Positions 27,365-35,924 of a stretch of DNA of 64,000 nucleotides are shown piece by piece; positions within the stretch are counted from its first letter, which is position 1; each line of letters begins with the position of its first letter. The stretch lies in the NCBI GenBank assembly GCA_902549785.1, contig CACCWT010000002.1:1-64000 (forward strand). The letters are read 5' to 3'. The notes beneath the pieces were generated by a model. The model saw only the letters and a list, made by a program, of their open reading frames with translations, did not search any database and had not been told where the DNA came from. The translations under genes were made by a program, and so were the position numbers. Source of the stretch: an uncultured Pelagibacteraceae bacterium. Its GTDB lineage: Bacteria; Pseudomonadota; Alphaproteobacteria; Pelagibacterales; Pelagibacteraceae.

Positions 27365-28372
27365 GTGACTATAATCAGCAAATATGTAGCTTTAAAAAAT
27401 TATATTCCAACTGGGTTACCAAAAGAAACTGATTTTGAGATAAAATCAAAAGAAATATCAATTAATAAGGAAAAAAATATATTAGTCTCAAATTCATGGA
27501 TATCAGTTGATCCGTATATGAGAGCAAGAATGACCGAAAGAAAAAATTATAAACCGCCATTTAAAATTGGTGAGGAAATGGAAGGATATGCAATTGGCAA
27601 AGTAGAGATTTCAAATGATAAAAGTTTTAATGTTGGAGATTTAGTATTTAGCAGCCAGGGTATGAGAGACAATTTTGTTTGCAATGCTGATAAACTAAAA
27701 AAGCTTAAAGCTATTGACATGCCAATTCAATCCTATTTAGGTCCTCTTGGTATGACAGGACATACTGCATACATCGGACTATTAAAACATGGAGAATTAA
27801 AAGCTGGGCAGACAGTTTTAGTATCTTCAGCTGGAGGGAGTGTTGGTTCGACAGTTTGTCAAATTGCGAAAAATCTTGGTTGTAAAGTTATTGCAAGTAC
27901 AGGTTCTGATGAAAAAGTTGATTGGTTAAAAAATGAATTAAAAGTTGATTATGCTTTCAATTATAAAAAGGTAGAAAATCTTGTGTTACATTTTAAAGAA
28001 GTTTGTCCTGATGGATTTGATCTTTATTTTGATAATGTTGGAGGTGATTTTTTGGAATCCGCAATTTTCCAAATGAAAAATTTTGGTCGTATAGTTGTTT
28101 GTGGAAGAATTTCTCAGATGAATGTAACAACACCAGGATCTGGAATAAAAAATATGGCACATGTGCTTGTTAAAAGACTTACCATTAAAGGATTTTTAAT
28201 ATTTGATCATGAAAATGAAAGAGAGCCATTTGAAACTGATATGTTGAAATGGTTATCTAAAGGTGAAATAAAATTTAAAGAAACTATTTATACAGGAATT
28301 GAGAGTGCCCCAAAATCATTTATAGATTTATTAAAGGGAAAAAATACTGGTAAAATGCTTGTCAAAATTTAA
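27365..28372 (+). CDS. Zinc-free MDR NADP-dependent oxidoreductase
   Basis: 335 residues of the medium-chain dehydrogenase family, of the type of prostaglandin/leukotriene B4 reductase and curcumin reductase. The marks are WISVDPYMRARM (40-51), the cofactor loop VSSAGGSVGSTV, FDLYFDNVGG and VVCGRISQMN. It has no structural zinc cysteines. Such enzymes reduce the double bond of alpha,beta-unsaturated carbonyls made by lipid oxidation; its substrate here is not shown. It starts with GTG one base after msrA, suggesting a joint oxidative-stress role. Confidence 0.85.
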   Translation: MTIISKYVALKNYIPTGLPKETDFEIKSKEISINKEKNILVSNSWISVDPYMRARMTERKNYKPPFKIGEEMEGYAIGKVEISNDKSFNVGDLVFSSQGMRDNFVCNADKLKKLKAIDMPIQSYLGPLGMTGHTAYIGLLKHGELKAGQTVLVSSAGGSVGSTVCQIAKNLGCKVIASTGSDEKVDWLKNELKVDYAFNYKKVENLVLHFKEVCPDGFDLYFDNVGGDFLESAIFQMKNFGRIVVCGRISQMNVTTPGSGIKNMAHVLVKRLTIKGFLIFDHENEREPFETDMLKWLSKGEIKFKETIYTGIESAPKSFIDLLKGKNTGKMLVKI

Positions 28373-28404
28373 TTAAAAAATTTATGACAATATAAATCCT
28401 TTAA

Positions 28405-29253
28405 ATGATAAAAACCTTTCCTTTGCTATTTATACTATTGTGGTCATCTGCATTCATATCAGGTGACATTATAGTTCAGAACGCATCTCCATTTGCAGCA
28501 CTTGCTTTTAGATTTGGCATTGTAACTATAGGGTTTTTTTTATTTGCACTATTTAAAAAAGAAATAATTTTTACAAAAATAAGATATGTCCTAGAAAGTA
28601 TTACTACAGGTGTATTGTTTCATGGATTATATCTTGGTGGTTGTTGGTACGCCTTTCATGTAGGAGTTCCTGCAAGTGTTGTAGCATTAATTGTTACTCT
28701 TCAACCGATATTAACTAATTTATTATCAGGACCAATCTATAAAGAGGTAATAGGATGGAGGCAGTGGGTTGGTATTGCGTTTGGTTTTGTAGGCTCTTTG
28801 CTAGTACTTGGAGTAGATTTTGGAGAAGAGTTTCCTAAAGATGGATTAGTAACTTGTTTTATTGCCCTTGCTGCAATCACTACAGGAACCTTGTGGCAAA
28901 AAAAACTAAGTGGTAATGTCCCATTATCAGTTAATAATGGATTTCAAGCTTTTGGGGGCTGTTCTTTTAATTTAATTTTAATATCAATATTTGAAACTCC
29001 TTATATAAATTTTACAACAGGATTTTTATTAGGGATGACACATCAGATTATTCTAGTGTCGTTTGGAGCCTTTACAATTTTAATGTTTTTAATAAAAGCA
29101 GGTTCGGTAAGTAAAACTTCAACATTATTTTTTCTTGTCCCACCTACAACAGCTGTGATGGCCTATTTATTTTTAGGAGAAAAATTATCTAATATTGATA
29201 TAGCAGGATTTATACTTGCAACAATTGGCGTTTATATTGCAACTAGAAAGTAA
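28405..29253 (+). CDS. EamA/DMT-superfamily transporter
   Basis: 282 residues with ten hydrophobic helices in two EamA repeats (FALFKKEIIFTKIRYV region and a second repeat with GSVSKTSTLFFLVPPTTAVMAYLFLGE, shown in part). The second half has the DMT hallmark of a helix ending GE. Substrate unknown. It follows the oxidoreductase by 32 bases and is immediately followed by a small membrane protein. One of four such transporters in the window. Confidence 0.82.
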   Translation: MIKTFPLLFILLWSSAFISGDIIVQNASPFAALAFRFGIVTIGFFLFALFKKEIIFTKIRYVLESITTGVLFHGLYLGGCWYAFHVGVPASVVALIVTLQPILTNLLSGPIYKEVIGWRQWVGIAFGFVGSLLVLGVDFGEEFPKDGLVTCFIALAAITTGTLWQKKLSGNVPLSVNNGFQAFGGCSFNLILISIFETPYINFTTGFLLGMTHQIILVSFGAFTILMFLIKAGSVSKTSTLFFLVPPTTAVMAYLFLGEKLSNIDIAGFILATIGVYIATRK

Positions 29254-29433
29254 GTGAAAATTTTAAATTTTATAAAAAAATTTTATCGACCTTTTGTGTT
29301 AACTTATCTTTTTTTTTCAATTGGGATAAGTTTTTATCCATCTTTTGAATTTTACTCGTTTAAAGGACAATTATTGATTTTAGCTGTATCTATATTTAAC
29401 GGAATACTAGGAGTTTATATTAAAAAATTATAA
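29254..29433 (+). CDS. Small two-helix membrane protein (59 aa)
   Basis: GTG at 29254, directly after the EamA stop, to TAA at 29431-29433. The product has a basic N-terminus (KILNFIKKFYRP) and two hydrophobic helices, FVLTYLFFSIGISFY and LLILAVSIFNGILGVYI. It overlaps the convergent FAD-oxidoreductase by six bases. The absence of an ATG lowers confidence, but the abutting start, amphipathic ends and hydrophobic pattern support a real protein. Confidence 0.5.
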   Translation: MKILNFIKKFYRPFVLTYLFFSIGISFYPSFEFYSFKGQLLILAVSIFNGILGVYIKKL

Positions 29434-30531
29434 AACGTAAGGTTCCGGTCTAGCATTACTTTTTAAAACTCTTTCTACATCAAAAACACTTATATCTATT
29501 GATTGGTAGCTACCTGTTGTGATCAATTCAGTCAGAGCCCTTCCAATACCTGGTGCCTGCATTAAACCTCTTCCAGTGAAACCAGAGGCTAAATAAACAT
29601 TGTCATATTTTGGATGTTTGCCTACAACTGCGTTGTTATCAAGTTTATTACAATCATAAAATCCTGCCCAACCACCGGTTAATTTTAGTTCTTCAAAGGC
29701 TGGAACTCTTTTTGCCAGAGCAGGCCAAACTAATTCTTCAAAATCATTCCATGCTGGTTCTAAATCTTTCGCATCAAATACAGATATAGGTGAACCTGCT
29801 AAGAACTCTTTACCCTCTGGTCTCCAATATACACCTGTTGTTAAATCTCCAGTTAGTGGCATATCAGGAAAATGTTTTGGACATTTAACTCGAAATACAG
29901 TGTGCTTTTGTGGTTCAACTGGAATATCTGATAACAATTCTTTAGTCCAACATCCTGCTGCTGAAATGATAGTTTTTGCATTTATCTCAGACAAATTTTT
30001 AACCTCACCTTTAAGAAACTCTGCGCCTAACTCAATTGCTTTACTTTTTAAAGCACTATGAAACATAAAAGGATCAATCCAACCTTCACTTTTATTATCA
30101 GTATATGTAGCTGTTTCTATACCTTCGTTATTTATATATGGAAAAATTTTATTTAATTCTGAACCTTTAATATTTTTTGTACCAGCATCGCATTCTCTAT
30201 GATTTTCCAAAGCTTTATATTGTTCCTCTGCATGTTCTGGTCCAAACATTAAAAGGTATCCATTAGGAACCATGCTTGCCGTTGGGTTTGGATTTTTTTT
30301 TGTTTTTAACAATTCTGGTATTTTAAAAATGAATTCTCTAGCAAACTTACCTAAAAGTATATTTTCTTTTTGAAAAAATTGTCTTCTAAATCCACCTAAA
30401 GACAAAGGAAATGAGGCAGTCTTATATGTAGGGTCTCTCTCAATTACCTTAACTTTTCTACCTTCCATTGATAAAAAGTATGCAGTAGCAGCGCCTATTA
30501 TACCTCCACCAACTATGACGACATCATCCAT
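29428..30531 (-). CDS. FAD-dependent amine oxidoreductase (DAO family)
   Basis: 367 residues with the FAD dinucleotide-binding GGGIIGAATAYFLS (8-21), and a C-terminal GFTGRGLMQAPGIG that binds FAD in D-amino acid oxidase / sarcosine oxidase families. FPLSLGGFRRQFF follows the first strand, and GGWAGFYD lies near the end. It resembles FAD enzymes that demethylate or deaminate glycine derivatives such as sarcosine. The substrate is inferred. Preceded upstream by the PQQ dehydrogenase gene with a 15-base gap. Confidence 0.82.
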   Translation of the reverse strand: MDDVVIVGGGIIGAATAYFLSMEGRKVKVIERDPTYKTASFPLSLGGFRRQFFQKENILLGKFAREFIFKIPELLKTKKNPNPTASMVPNGYLLMFGPEHAEEQYKALENHRECDAGTKNIKGSELNKIFPYINNEGIETATYTDNKSEGWIDPFMFHSALKSKAIELGAEFLKGEVKNLSEINAKTIISAAGCWTKELLSDIPVEPQKHTVFRVKCPKHFPDMPLTGDLTTGVYWRPEGKEFLAGSPISVFDAKDLEPAWNDFEELVWPALAKRVPAFEELKLTGGWAGFYDCNKLDNNAVVGKHPKYDNVYLASGFTGRGLMQAPGIGRALTELITTGSYQSIDISVFDVERVLKSNARPEPYVL

Positions 30532-30546
30532 AAATTTTAATATATA

Positions 30547-31611
30547 CTATTTTCTTTGCATTAACCATAAAGCATCTTGAGATAAAAAATAAATTTTTCC
30601 GTTAGAGGGATGTACTTGAATGTCTCTAATTCTTCCAATTTTATTTTTAAAAATAACCTCTTCTTTTACATTTGATAAGTCTTCAAATATCAGTTTTCTT
30701 AAGGATTTATCTTTTAAAGAAGTGATTAAAGCATGACTATTCCACTCATTAAACTCGTCACCTTTATAAATAGTTATTGCGCTAGTTGCTATTGAGGGTA
30801 CCCAATATTGAATAGCTTTTGTAAATCCAGGTTTCCATTTTGGGCCAATTGGAATTCCAGAATAATTGGTTCCTCCCCATCCTAAAATTTTCCATCCATA
30901 ATTTTCACCTTTTTTAACTTCTCCGAACCAATCTCCACCTTTTGCCCCATGATTACTCATGTAAACTTTTCCATCAAATTCAGAAAGTGCCATCCCTTGA
31001 GGATTCCTAATTCCAATTTGATAAATCTCTGGCAACCAATCTACCATACCCTCAAACTTTGGATTATCTTTTGGTATACTTCCATCTAAATGAATTCTTA
31101 TAATACTACCTGGATGCTTTGAGGCGTCTTGTGCAATCATACCTTGTCCTCTCTCACCCGCAGAAGCAAATATAAAATTATCTTTGATAACTAATCTTGA
31201 TCCAAAATGATAACCAGAGTCTATTGGGGGATTTGCTTGAAAAATATTTTTAAAGTTTAATTGTTTCCTATTAAATTCTGCTTTTGCAATAGAAGTGCTA
31301 GTTTTATATCCACCTCTATCTTCAGTATATGAAATCCAAATATTATTGTCTTTATGAATAATATCTAATAAGCCTCCTTGACCATGGACAACAAAGTTAA
31401 GTTGATGACTAATTTCTTGAACTTCTCTAGATAAAATATTTACAATTTTTATTTTGCCGCTTTTTTCTGTAATTATTATTTCATTACTATTAATAAAAGA
31501 GGATCCCCAAGGTGAATCTAGGTTAACTAATTTTTCTAATTTAAAGTTTTGTGAATACGATTTTGAGGCAAATACGAAAAAAAGAATTAAAACGTATATT
31601 ATTTTTTTCAC
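30547..31611 (-). CDS. PQQ-dependent soluble aldose sugar dehydrogenase, exported
   Basis: About 354 residues beginning at GTG 31611 with a signal peptide (VKKIIYVLILFFVFASKSYS). It has the six-bladed beta-propeller pattern of the YliI/GDH2 soluble sugar dehydrogenases: GGLLDI, GSIIRIHLDGSIPKDNP, IYQIGIRNPQGMAL, HGAKGGDWFGE, and NYGWKILGWG. The Arg-Asn pair of IGIRNPQG and the GxxxW motifs contact PQQ. It would oxidise sugars in the periplasm; PQQ must be imported, as no pqq genes are seen here. A TTG start at 31647 would overlap the SDR gene, so I prefer the GTG. Confidence 0.82.
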   Translation of the reverse strand: MKKIIYVLILFFVFASKSYSQNFKLEKLVNLDSPWGSSFINSNEIIITEKSGKIKIVNILSREVQEISHQLNFVVHGQGGLLDIIHKDNNIWISYTEDRGGYKTSTSIAKAEFNRKQLNFKNIFQANPPIDSGYHFGSRLVIKDNFIFASAGERGQGMIAQDASKHPGSIIRIHLDGSIPKDNPKFEGMVDWLPEIYQIGIRNPQGMALSEFDGKVYMSNHGAKGGDWFGEVKKGENYGWKILGWGGTNYSGIPIGPKWKPGFTKAIQYWVPSIATSAITIYKGDEFNEWNSHALITSLKDKSLRKLIFEDLSNVKEEVIFKNKIGRIRDIQVHPSNGKIYFLSQDALWLMQRK

Positions 31612-31612
31612 T

Positions 31613-32323
31613 TTATGAAAGTTTTGATCTTCCACCATCAACTGCAATTATTTGACCCGTTACCCAGGAACTTTCCTCGGTAAGTAAAAATTTTGCCAAA
31701 GCTGCTCCATCTTTACCCTCACCTAGTCTTTTAAGTGGGTGGGCTTTAGCTATTCCTTGAGCAATTGCTGTATTTTTTAACATTGGTTGAGCTATCTTAG
31801 AATTAGTTAAACTTAGAGCAACACTATTAACTCTTATGTTTGGAGCAAATTCAGCTGCTAATGATACAGTTAGTCCCTCAATAGCCGCTTTGGTTGATGC
31901 TATTATTGAATGATTTGTAAAACCTCTTTGAGCTGCAACTGTTGAAAATAAAACAATTGAACCATTATTTTGTTTTAGGTTATCTTGATATCCTTTGATT
32001 AAGTCTACCGCAGAATAAAAATTAAGTTTCATACATTTATTGAAATCATTCTCAGTTGCCATCTTTAAAGGCTTCAAATCTATAGACCCAACACAATATG
32101 CTACACCTTTGATTTCTGATATGTCTGATTTAATTGTATCCACGAACCCCTCGTGTAATACATCTGCCACAGTATAAGAAGAGTTCAATTTCTCAGCTAA
32201 ATTTTTAAGTTGACTTTCATCTCTTCCAACTAAATGAATTTCTTTACCAGAAGAATACATTTGCTCTGCTAAATTGGATCCGATAGAACCTGTCGCACCG
32301 ACAATTAGATATTTTTCTGACAT
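31613..32323 (-). CDS. Short-chain dehydrogenase lacking the catalytic tyrosine
   Basis: 236 residues with the SDR cofactor loop GATGSIGS (9-16), the serine of FSTVAAQ (Ser127), and the lysine Lys145 in STKAAIEG, but Ile141 stands where the catalytic Tyr of YxxxK should be (HSIIASTK). The N-terminal half and the final ITGQIIAVDGG-like region are normal (VTGQIIAVDGG). It may bind a cofactor without catalysing, or use a different mechanism. The start is only ten bases from the photolyase start, on the opposite strand, suggesting linked regulation. Confidence 0.8.
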   Translation of the reverse strand: MSEKYLIVGATGSIGSNLAEQMYSSGKEIHLVGRDESQLKNLAEKLNSSYTVADVLHEGFVDTIKSDISEIKGVAYCVGSIDLKPLKMATENDFNKCMKLNFYSAVDLIKGYQDNLKQNNGSIVLFSTVAAQRGFTNHSIIASTKAAIEGLTVSLAAEFAPNIRVNSVALSLTNSKIAQPMLKNTAIAQGIAKAHPLKRLGEGKDGAALAKFLLTEESSWVTGQIIAVDGGRSKLS

Positions 32324-32333
32324 ATAATAATTA

Positions 32334-33830
32334 ATGAAATTATTTTTTATACTTGGAAATCAGTTATTTCCATTAAAAAACCTCGACCGCTTCAAAAAAG
32401 ACCACCTATTTTTTATGTCAGAAGACTACCAATTATGTACATATGAAAGACATCATAAATTAAAAATTCTACTATTTTTATCTTCAATGAGATCTTATGC
32501 GGATAAATTGAAGGAAAATAAATTTAAGCTTAATTACTCAAAAATTGATTCTACTGATTTTAAAAAGGACTATACGAAGAAATTAGAAAAATTGTTAAAG
32601 ATGAATAAGATAAAAGAAGTAACTAGTTTTGAAATAGAGGATAAATTTTTTGAAACAAAAATAAATAATTTTTTAAAAAAACAAAATATTCAGTGGAATA
32701 TAATTCGATCGCCAATGTTTTTAGATAGTCGTGAAGATTTTAAAAAATATTTATCAAAAACAAAAAAACCCTTTATGGCAAAGTTTTATAAAGAAAAGCG
32801 AGAGAGATTAAACATTTTGTTAAACAAAGATGGTACACCAGAGGGAGGAAAATGGAGTTTTGATGAGGATAATAGAAAAAAACTGCCAAAAAATATCTTA
32901 ATACCAAAATTTCCAGAAATTAAAGAAACTAAACATACAAAAAGTTTAAAACCAATTATTGAAAAATTATTTAGTAAACATCCAGGTGATACCAAAAAAT
33001 TTTGGTTTGCAACTGAATATAAAGATATTTCAAAATTATTAGATTTTTTTATTAAAGATAAGTTAAACCTATTTGGTGATTACGAAGATGCTGTTGATCA
33101 AAAAAATAATATTTTATTTCACAGTGCTCTTAGTCCGTATTTAAATCTAGGTTTAATAACGCCAGACATTATCATTCAAAAAATAATGACTTATCACCAT
33201 AGTAAGAGTGTCAGACTAAATTCTTTAGAAGGTTATATAAGACAAATAATTGGTTGGAGAGAGTTTATGAGAGGAATATATCAAAATTATAGTAAAGAAA
33301 TGGAAAGTGGAAATTTCTTTAAACATAATAGAAAAATGAAAGATACATTCTATGATGGCAGCACTGGTTTGGATCCTTTAGATCATGCAATTAAAAATGC
33401 TAGCAAATTTGGTTGGTCGCACCACATCGAAAGATTAATGATATTGTCAAATATTATGAATTTATGCGAAGTTGAACCAAAATCAGTTTATAAATGGTTC
33501 ATGGAAATGTTTGTGGACTCATCTGATTGGGTTATGGTTCCAAATGTTTATGGAATGGGTTTGTTTAGTGATGGTGGAATTTTCGCAACTAAGCCTTATA
33601 TCTGTGGATCAAGTTATTTTATGAAAATGATGGATTTTAAAAGGGGCAACTGGTGTAATGTTATGGATGGTCTTTATTGGCGTTTCATAGATAGAAATAG
33701 AAAATTTTTTTTGAAAAATCCAAGGTTGTCTATGATGGTAAGAATTTTTGATAAAATGAAAGAAAATAGAAAAAAATTAATATTATCAGAAGCAAACAAA
33801 TTCATTAAAGATAATACTTATGGGAGTTAA
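32334..33830 (+). CDS. Cryptochrome/photolyase-related protein (bacterial (6-4) / FeS-type)
   Basis: 498 residues, collinear with deoxyribodipyrimidine photolyase-related proteins (DPRP family): a first domain beginning KLFFILGNQLFPL and later FDEDNRKKLPKN, FHSALSPYLNLGLITPD, GYIRQIIGWREFMRG, FGWSHHIERLMIL, and WVMVPNVYGMGLFSDGG. This family contains (6-4) photolyases with an Fe-S cluster in some members; the C-terminal cysteines (ICGSSYF, GNWCNV) are only a possible part of one. It repairs UV lesions with blue light, or senses light. It overlaps the next gene and shares the operon. Confidence 0.85.
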   Translation: MKLFFILGNQLFPLKNLDRFKKDHLFFMSEDYQLCTYERHHKLKILLFLSSMRSYADKLKENKFKLNYSKIDSTDFKKDYTKKLEKLLKMNKIKEVTSFEIEDKFFETKINNFLKKQNIQWNIIRSPMFLDSREDFKKYLSKTKKPFMAKFYKEKRERLNILLNKDGTPEGGKWSFDEDNRKKLPKNILIPKFPEIKETKHTKSLKPIIEKLFSKHPGDTKKFWFATEYKDISKLLDFFIKDKLNLFGDYEDAVDQKNNILFHSALSPYLNLGLITPDIIIQKIMTYHHSKSVRLNSLEGYIRQIIGWREFMRGIYQNYSKEMESGNFFKHNRKMKDTFYDGSTGLDPLDHAIKNASKFGWSHHIERLMILSNIMNLCEVEPKSVYKWFMEMFVDSSDWVMVPNVYGMGLFSDGGIFATKPYICGSSYFMKMMDFKRGNWCNVMDGLYWRFIDRNRKFFLKNPRLSMMVRIFDKMKENRKKLILSEANKFIKDNTYGS

Positions 33831-34191
33831 AGTTTATTTTAACGATTCTTGCAATATTTGTAGAATGGAAATAAATCATTATAAAAAAATTGCAAATAGT
33901 GATTTGGAGTGGATAGATATTACAAATAATGATGAGGCTATAAAAATAACATCTAAGTCGCAAAAAGAGTTGCTCAGAAGGTTGCATGTAATAAATGATG
34001 GTGAAGTTATTGGAGGTGCTAAAGCATTTATTATAATTTGGTCAAAAATACCAAAATATAAAATCCTATCTAAAATTTTTTCAATAAAACCCTTATTTAT
34101 TATTTTTCATTATATATATGAAATTGCTGCATTTTTCTTATTTTTAAAAAACAGAAAACAATTAAATGAAAAAACAAAACCTACCAACTAA
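33820..34191 (+). CDS. DCC-family thiol-disulfide oxidoreductase-like protein (DUF393)
   Basis: 123 residues starting with the family motif [13 protein letters not shown], so the redox-type cysteines are Cys11 and Cys14 in a CxxC arrangement. The family name DCC comes from this aspartate-cysteine-cysteine motif. The end is hydrophobic ([15 protein letters not shown]). A function is not established; the motif suggests redox chemistry. It begins inside the last codons of the photolyase gene and its own end overlaps the DUF2256 gene, so all three are translated together. Confidence 0.8.
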   Translation: MGVKVYFNDSCNICRMEINHYKKIANSDLEWIDITNNDEAIKITSKSQKELLRRLHVINDGEVIGGAKAFIIIWSKIPKYKILSKIFSIKPLFIIFHYIYEIAAFFLFLKNRKQLNEKTKPTN

Positions 34192-34294
34192 GGTATGCAA
34201 AGTTTGTAACAAGCCTTTTTCTTGGAGAAAAAAATGGAAACTTAATTGGGAAAAAGTTAAGTATTGCTCTAAGAGATGCGCCTCTAGTAATTAA
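34166..34294 (+). CDS. DUF2256-family zinc-finger-like microprotein (42 aa)
   Basis: ATG at 34166 inside the end of the DCC gene, TAA at 34292-34294. The product has the DUF2256 pattern: Cys11-x2-Cys14, then KPFSWRKKW, then KYCSKRC with Cys34 and Cys38. The four cysteines suggest a small zinc site. The family is usually found next to or fused with photolyase-related proteins, matching its place here. Role unknown. The 26-base overlap indicates coupled translation. Confidence 0.85.
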   Translation: MKKQNLPTKVCKVCNKPFSWRKKWKLNWEKVKYCSKRCASSN

Positions 34295-34588
34295 TTATTG
34301 TGTATTGCTTTTTCTAGGATCTTTAAGTGATTTTAAAATTTTTGATAGCCCCGTAATTTTTAAACTATAATAAATCACATAAATTAAAGTTAGTCCTAAA
34401 GCCATGGTAGATAGAAACACAAAGATGGCTGTCAAAATTTTTTCTTGGAACCAGTTCTCTACTCCAGAGTTAGAATAATAAAGAATATTCCAAAACGCGA
34501 CGAAAATTAACTCATATATGATTATAATTTTGAACATATGGTTGATATAGTTCTCAATATAATTAATACTATTCAATTCTTGTCGCAT
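34295..34588 (-). CDS. Hypothetical membrane protein (97 aa)
   Basis: 97 residues with two clear hydrophobic segments (MFKIIIIYELIFVAFWNI and ILTAIFVFLSTMALGLTLIY) and a basic tail. I do not recognise a family. Its stop abuts the DUF2256 stop (convergent), and its start is 37 bases from the divergent SDR start. It may be a small anchor or regulator of the lipid cluster, but that is guesswork. Confidence 0.6.
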   Translation of the reverse strand: MRQELNSINYIENYINHMFKIIIIYELIFVAFWNILYYSNSGVENWFQEKILTAIFVFLSTMALGLTLIYVIYYSLKITGLSKILKSLKDPRKSNTQ

Positions 34589-34625
34589 GTCGATAAAAAT
34601 TTATGAGATAAAACAAAGAAAATAG

Positions 34626-35381
34626 ATGAAAAAAGTAATTTGGATAACTGGCGGTAGCAGTGGAATAGGAAAAGCAGTTGCATTAAAGTTTGCAAATAAA
34701 GGATGGCAGGTAATTATATCATCAAGACGTGAGGAAGTCTTAAAAGATATTTCAGATAAAAATGAAAATATTGATTATTTGAAATTAGATATTGTTGATT
34801 ATGAAGCATGTCATTCAGTTTTTAAAACTATTGTTGAGAAATACAACAAGGTTGATATTTGTTTTTTTTCTACTGCAATTTATGAGCCTGAAAAAGAGAA
34901 GGATTTTGATCTTCAGAATATAATTGATGTTACAAATGTGAATTATATTGGAACCATAAACTGTATTAAAGCTGTTGAAAAATATTACAAAGAAAAAAGG
35001 CAAGGAGTTATATCTATTGTATCTTCTACTGCAGGATACAGAGGATTGCCAAATTCAACTGCCTATGGGCCTGCAAAAGCAGCTCTTATTAATTTAGCAG
35101 AAAGTTTATATCTTGATTTTCAAAGATATGATGTTCGCGTATGTCTAGTCAGCCCTGGATTTATCAAAACAAGACTTACGGATAAAAACACATTTAAAAT
35201 GCCATTTTTAAAAACCACACAATATGCGGCTGAACAAATTTATGATGGTTTAATAAATAAAAATTCATTTGAAATAGCTTTTCCTAGAAGTTTATTTTTA
35301 ATATTAAAATTTTTTAAGATTTTGCCAAATGGGATCTACTTATATTTGATAAGAAAAATGACGAAGCTTCAAAAAAAATAA
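34626..35381 (+). CDS. Short-chain dehydrogenase/reductase
   Basis: 251 residues with the cofactor loop TGGSSGIGKAVA (9-20), the catalytic Ser of SIVSSTAGYRG and Tyr/Lys of AYGPAKAAL. This SDR is intact, unlike the one at 31.6 kb. The C-terminal segment is hydrophobic-basic (ILKFFKILPNGIYLYLIRK), as in SDRs attached to membranes. It sits in the photolyase/lipid cluster, where it could reduce a lipid carbonyl. It ends two bases before the convergent DUF3833 gene. Confidence 0.82.
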   Translation: MKKVIWITGGSSGIGKAVALKFANKGWQVIISSRREEVLKDISDKNENIDYLKLDIVDYEACHSVFKTIVEKYNKVDICFFSTAIYEPEKEKDFDLQNIIDVTNVNYIGTINCIKAVEKYYKEKRQGVISIVSSTAGYRGLPNSTAYGPAKAALINLAESLYLDFQRYDVRVCLVSPGFIKTRLTDKNTFKMPFLKTTQYAAEQIYDGLINKNSFEIAFPRSLFLILKFFKILPNGIYLYLIRKMTKLQKK

Positions 35382-35383
35382 AT

Positions 35384-35920
35384 TTAATCTTTTACAAACA
35401 TCACAGTTAATTCTGCAACTTTAATACCAAACTTTGTCATTTTTGCTCTATTAATTGCTACTCTTTCATCTTGCATAAAGATCCAATCATCAAAAGTTAT
35501 TTTCATTTCTCTTCCTTTTACAGGAACTAACAGTACATATTCAAACTTAAATGCAGGACCATAAGAAAAACCTTTTGCAGTTCCAACTACATCTCCAGCA
35601 GTGCCTTCATAGTTATGTTCATCAATTTTATTGATTGTCCATTGCCTATTTTGAATTTCTCCATCGTTCCAAACAAATTTTTCGTCAAGTATTAATTGTT
35701 TTCCATCCCACTTTCCATTCAAATCTGCAGAAAACTGTCGAGTAACTTTACCTGACCTATTTTGTAAAATACCCCATGCTTTTACATTTCCAGATAAATA
35801 TTCTTCAATTATCAGTCTTGGTTTTTGGTTTTTAAAATCTTCTGGTTTCATACCTTGATTAGATGAACAGTTTGTAATCAATACTGAGATTATTATCAAT
35901 AAAAAATATTTTAATTTCAT
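35384..35920 (-). CDS. DUF3833-family lipoprotein
   Basis: From ATG 35920, about 178 residues, with a lipoprotein signal LLIIISVLITNCSS (lipobox Cys), so it is probably anchored to a membrane. The mature part has the DUF3833 marks: SGNVKAWGILQNRSGKV, ADLNGKWDGKQLILDE, and a C-terminal DDWIFMQDERVAINRAKMTKFG. The beta-rich body resembles lipocalin-like folds. Function unknown; the family is regularly found with CFA-like and DUF1365 genes. It is the last gene of a minus-strand run. Confidence 0.82.
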   Translation of the reverse strand: MKLKYFLLIIISVLITNCSSNQGMKPEDFKNQKPRLIIEEYLSGNVKAWGILQNRSGKVTRQFSADLNGKWDGKQLILDEKFVWNDGEIQNRQWTINKIDEHNYEGTAGDVVGTAKGFSYGPAFKFEYVLLVPVKGREMKITFDDWIFMQDERVAINRAKMTKFGIKVAELTVMFVKD

Positions 35921-35924
35921 AAAG

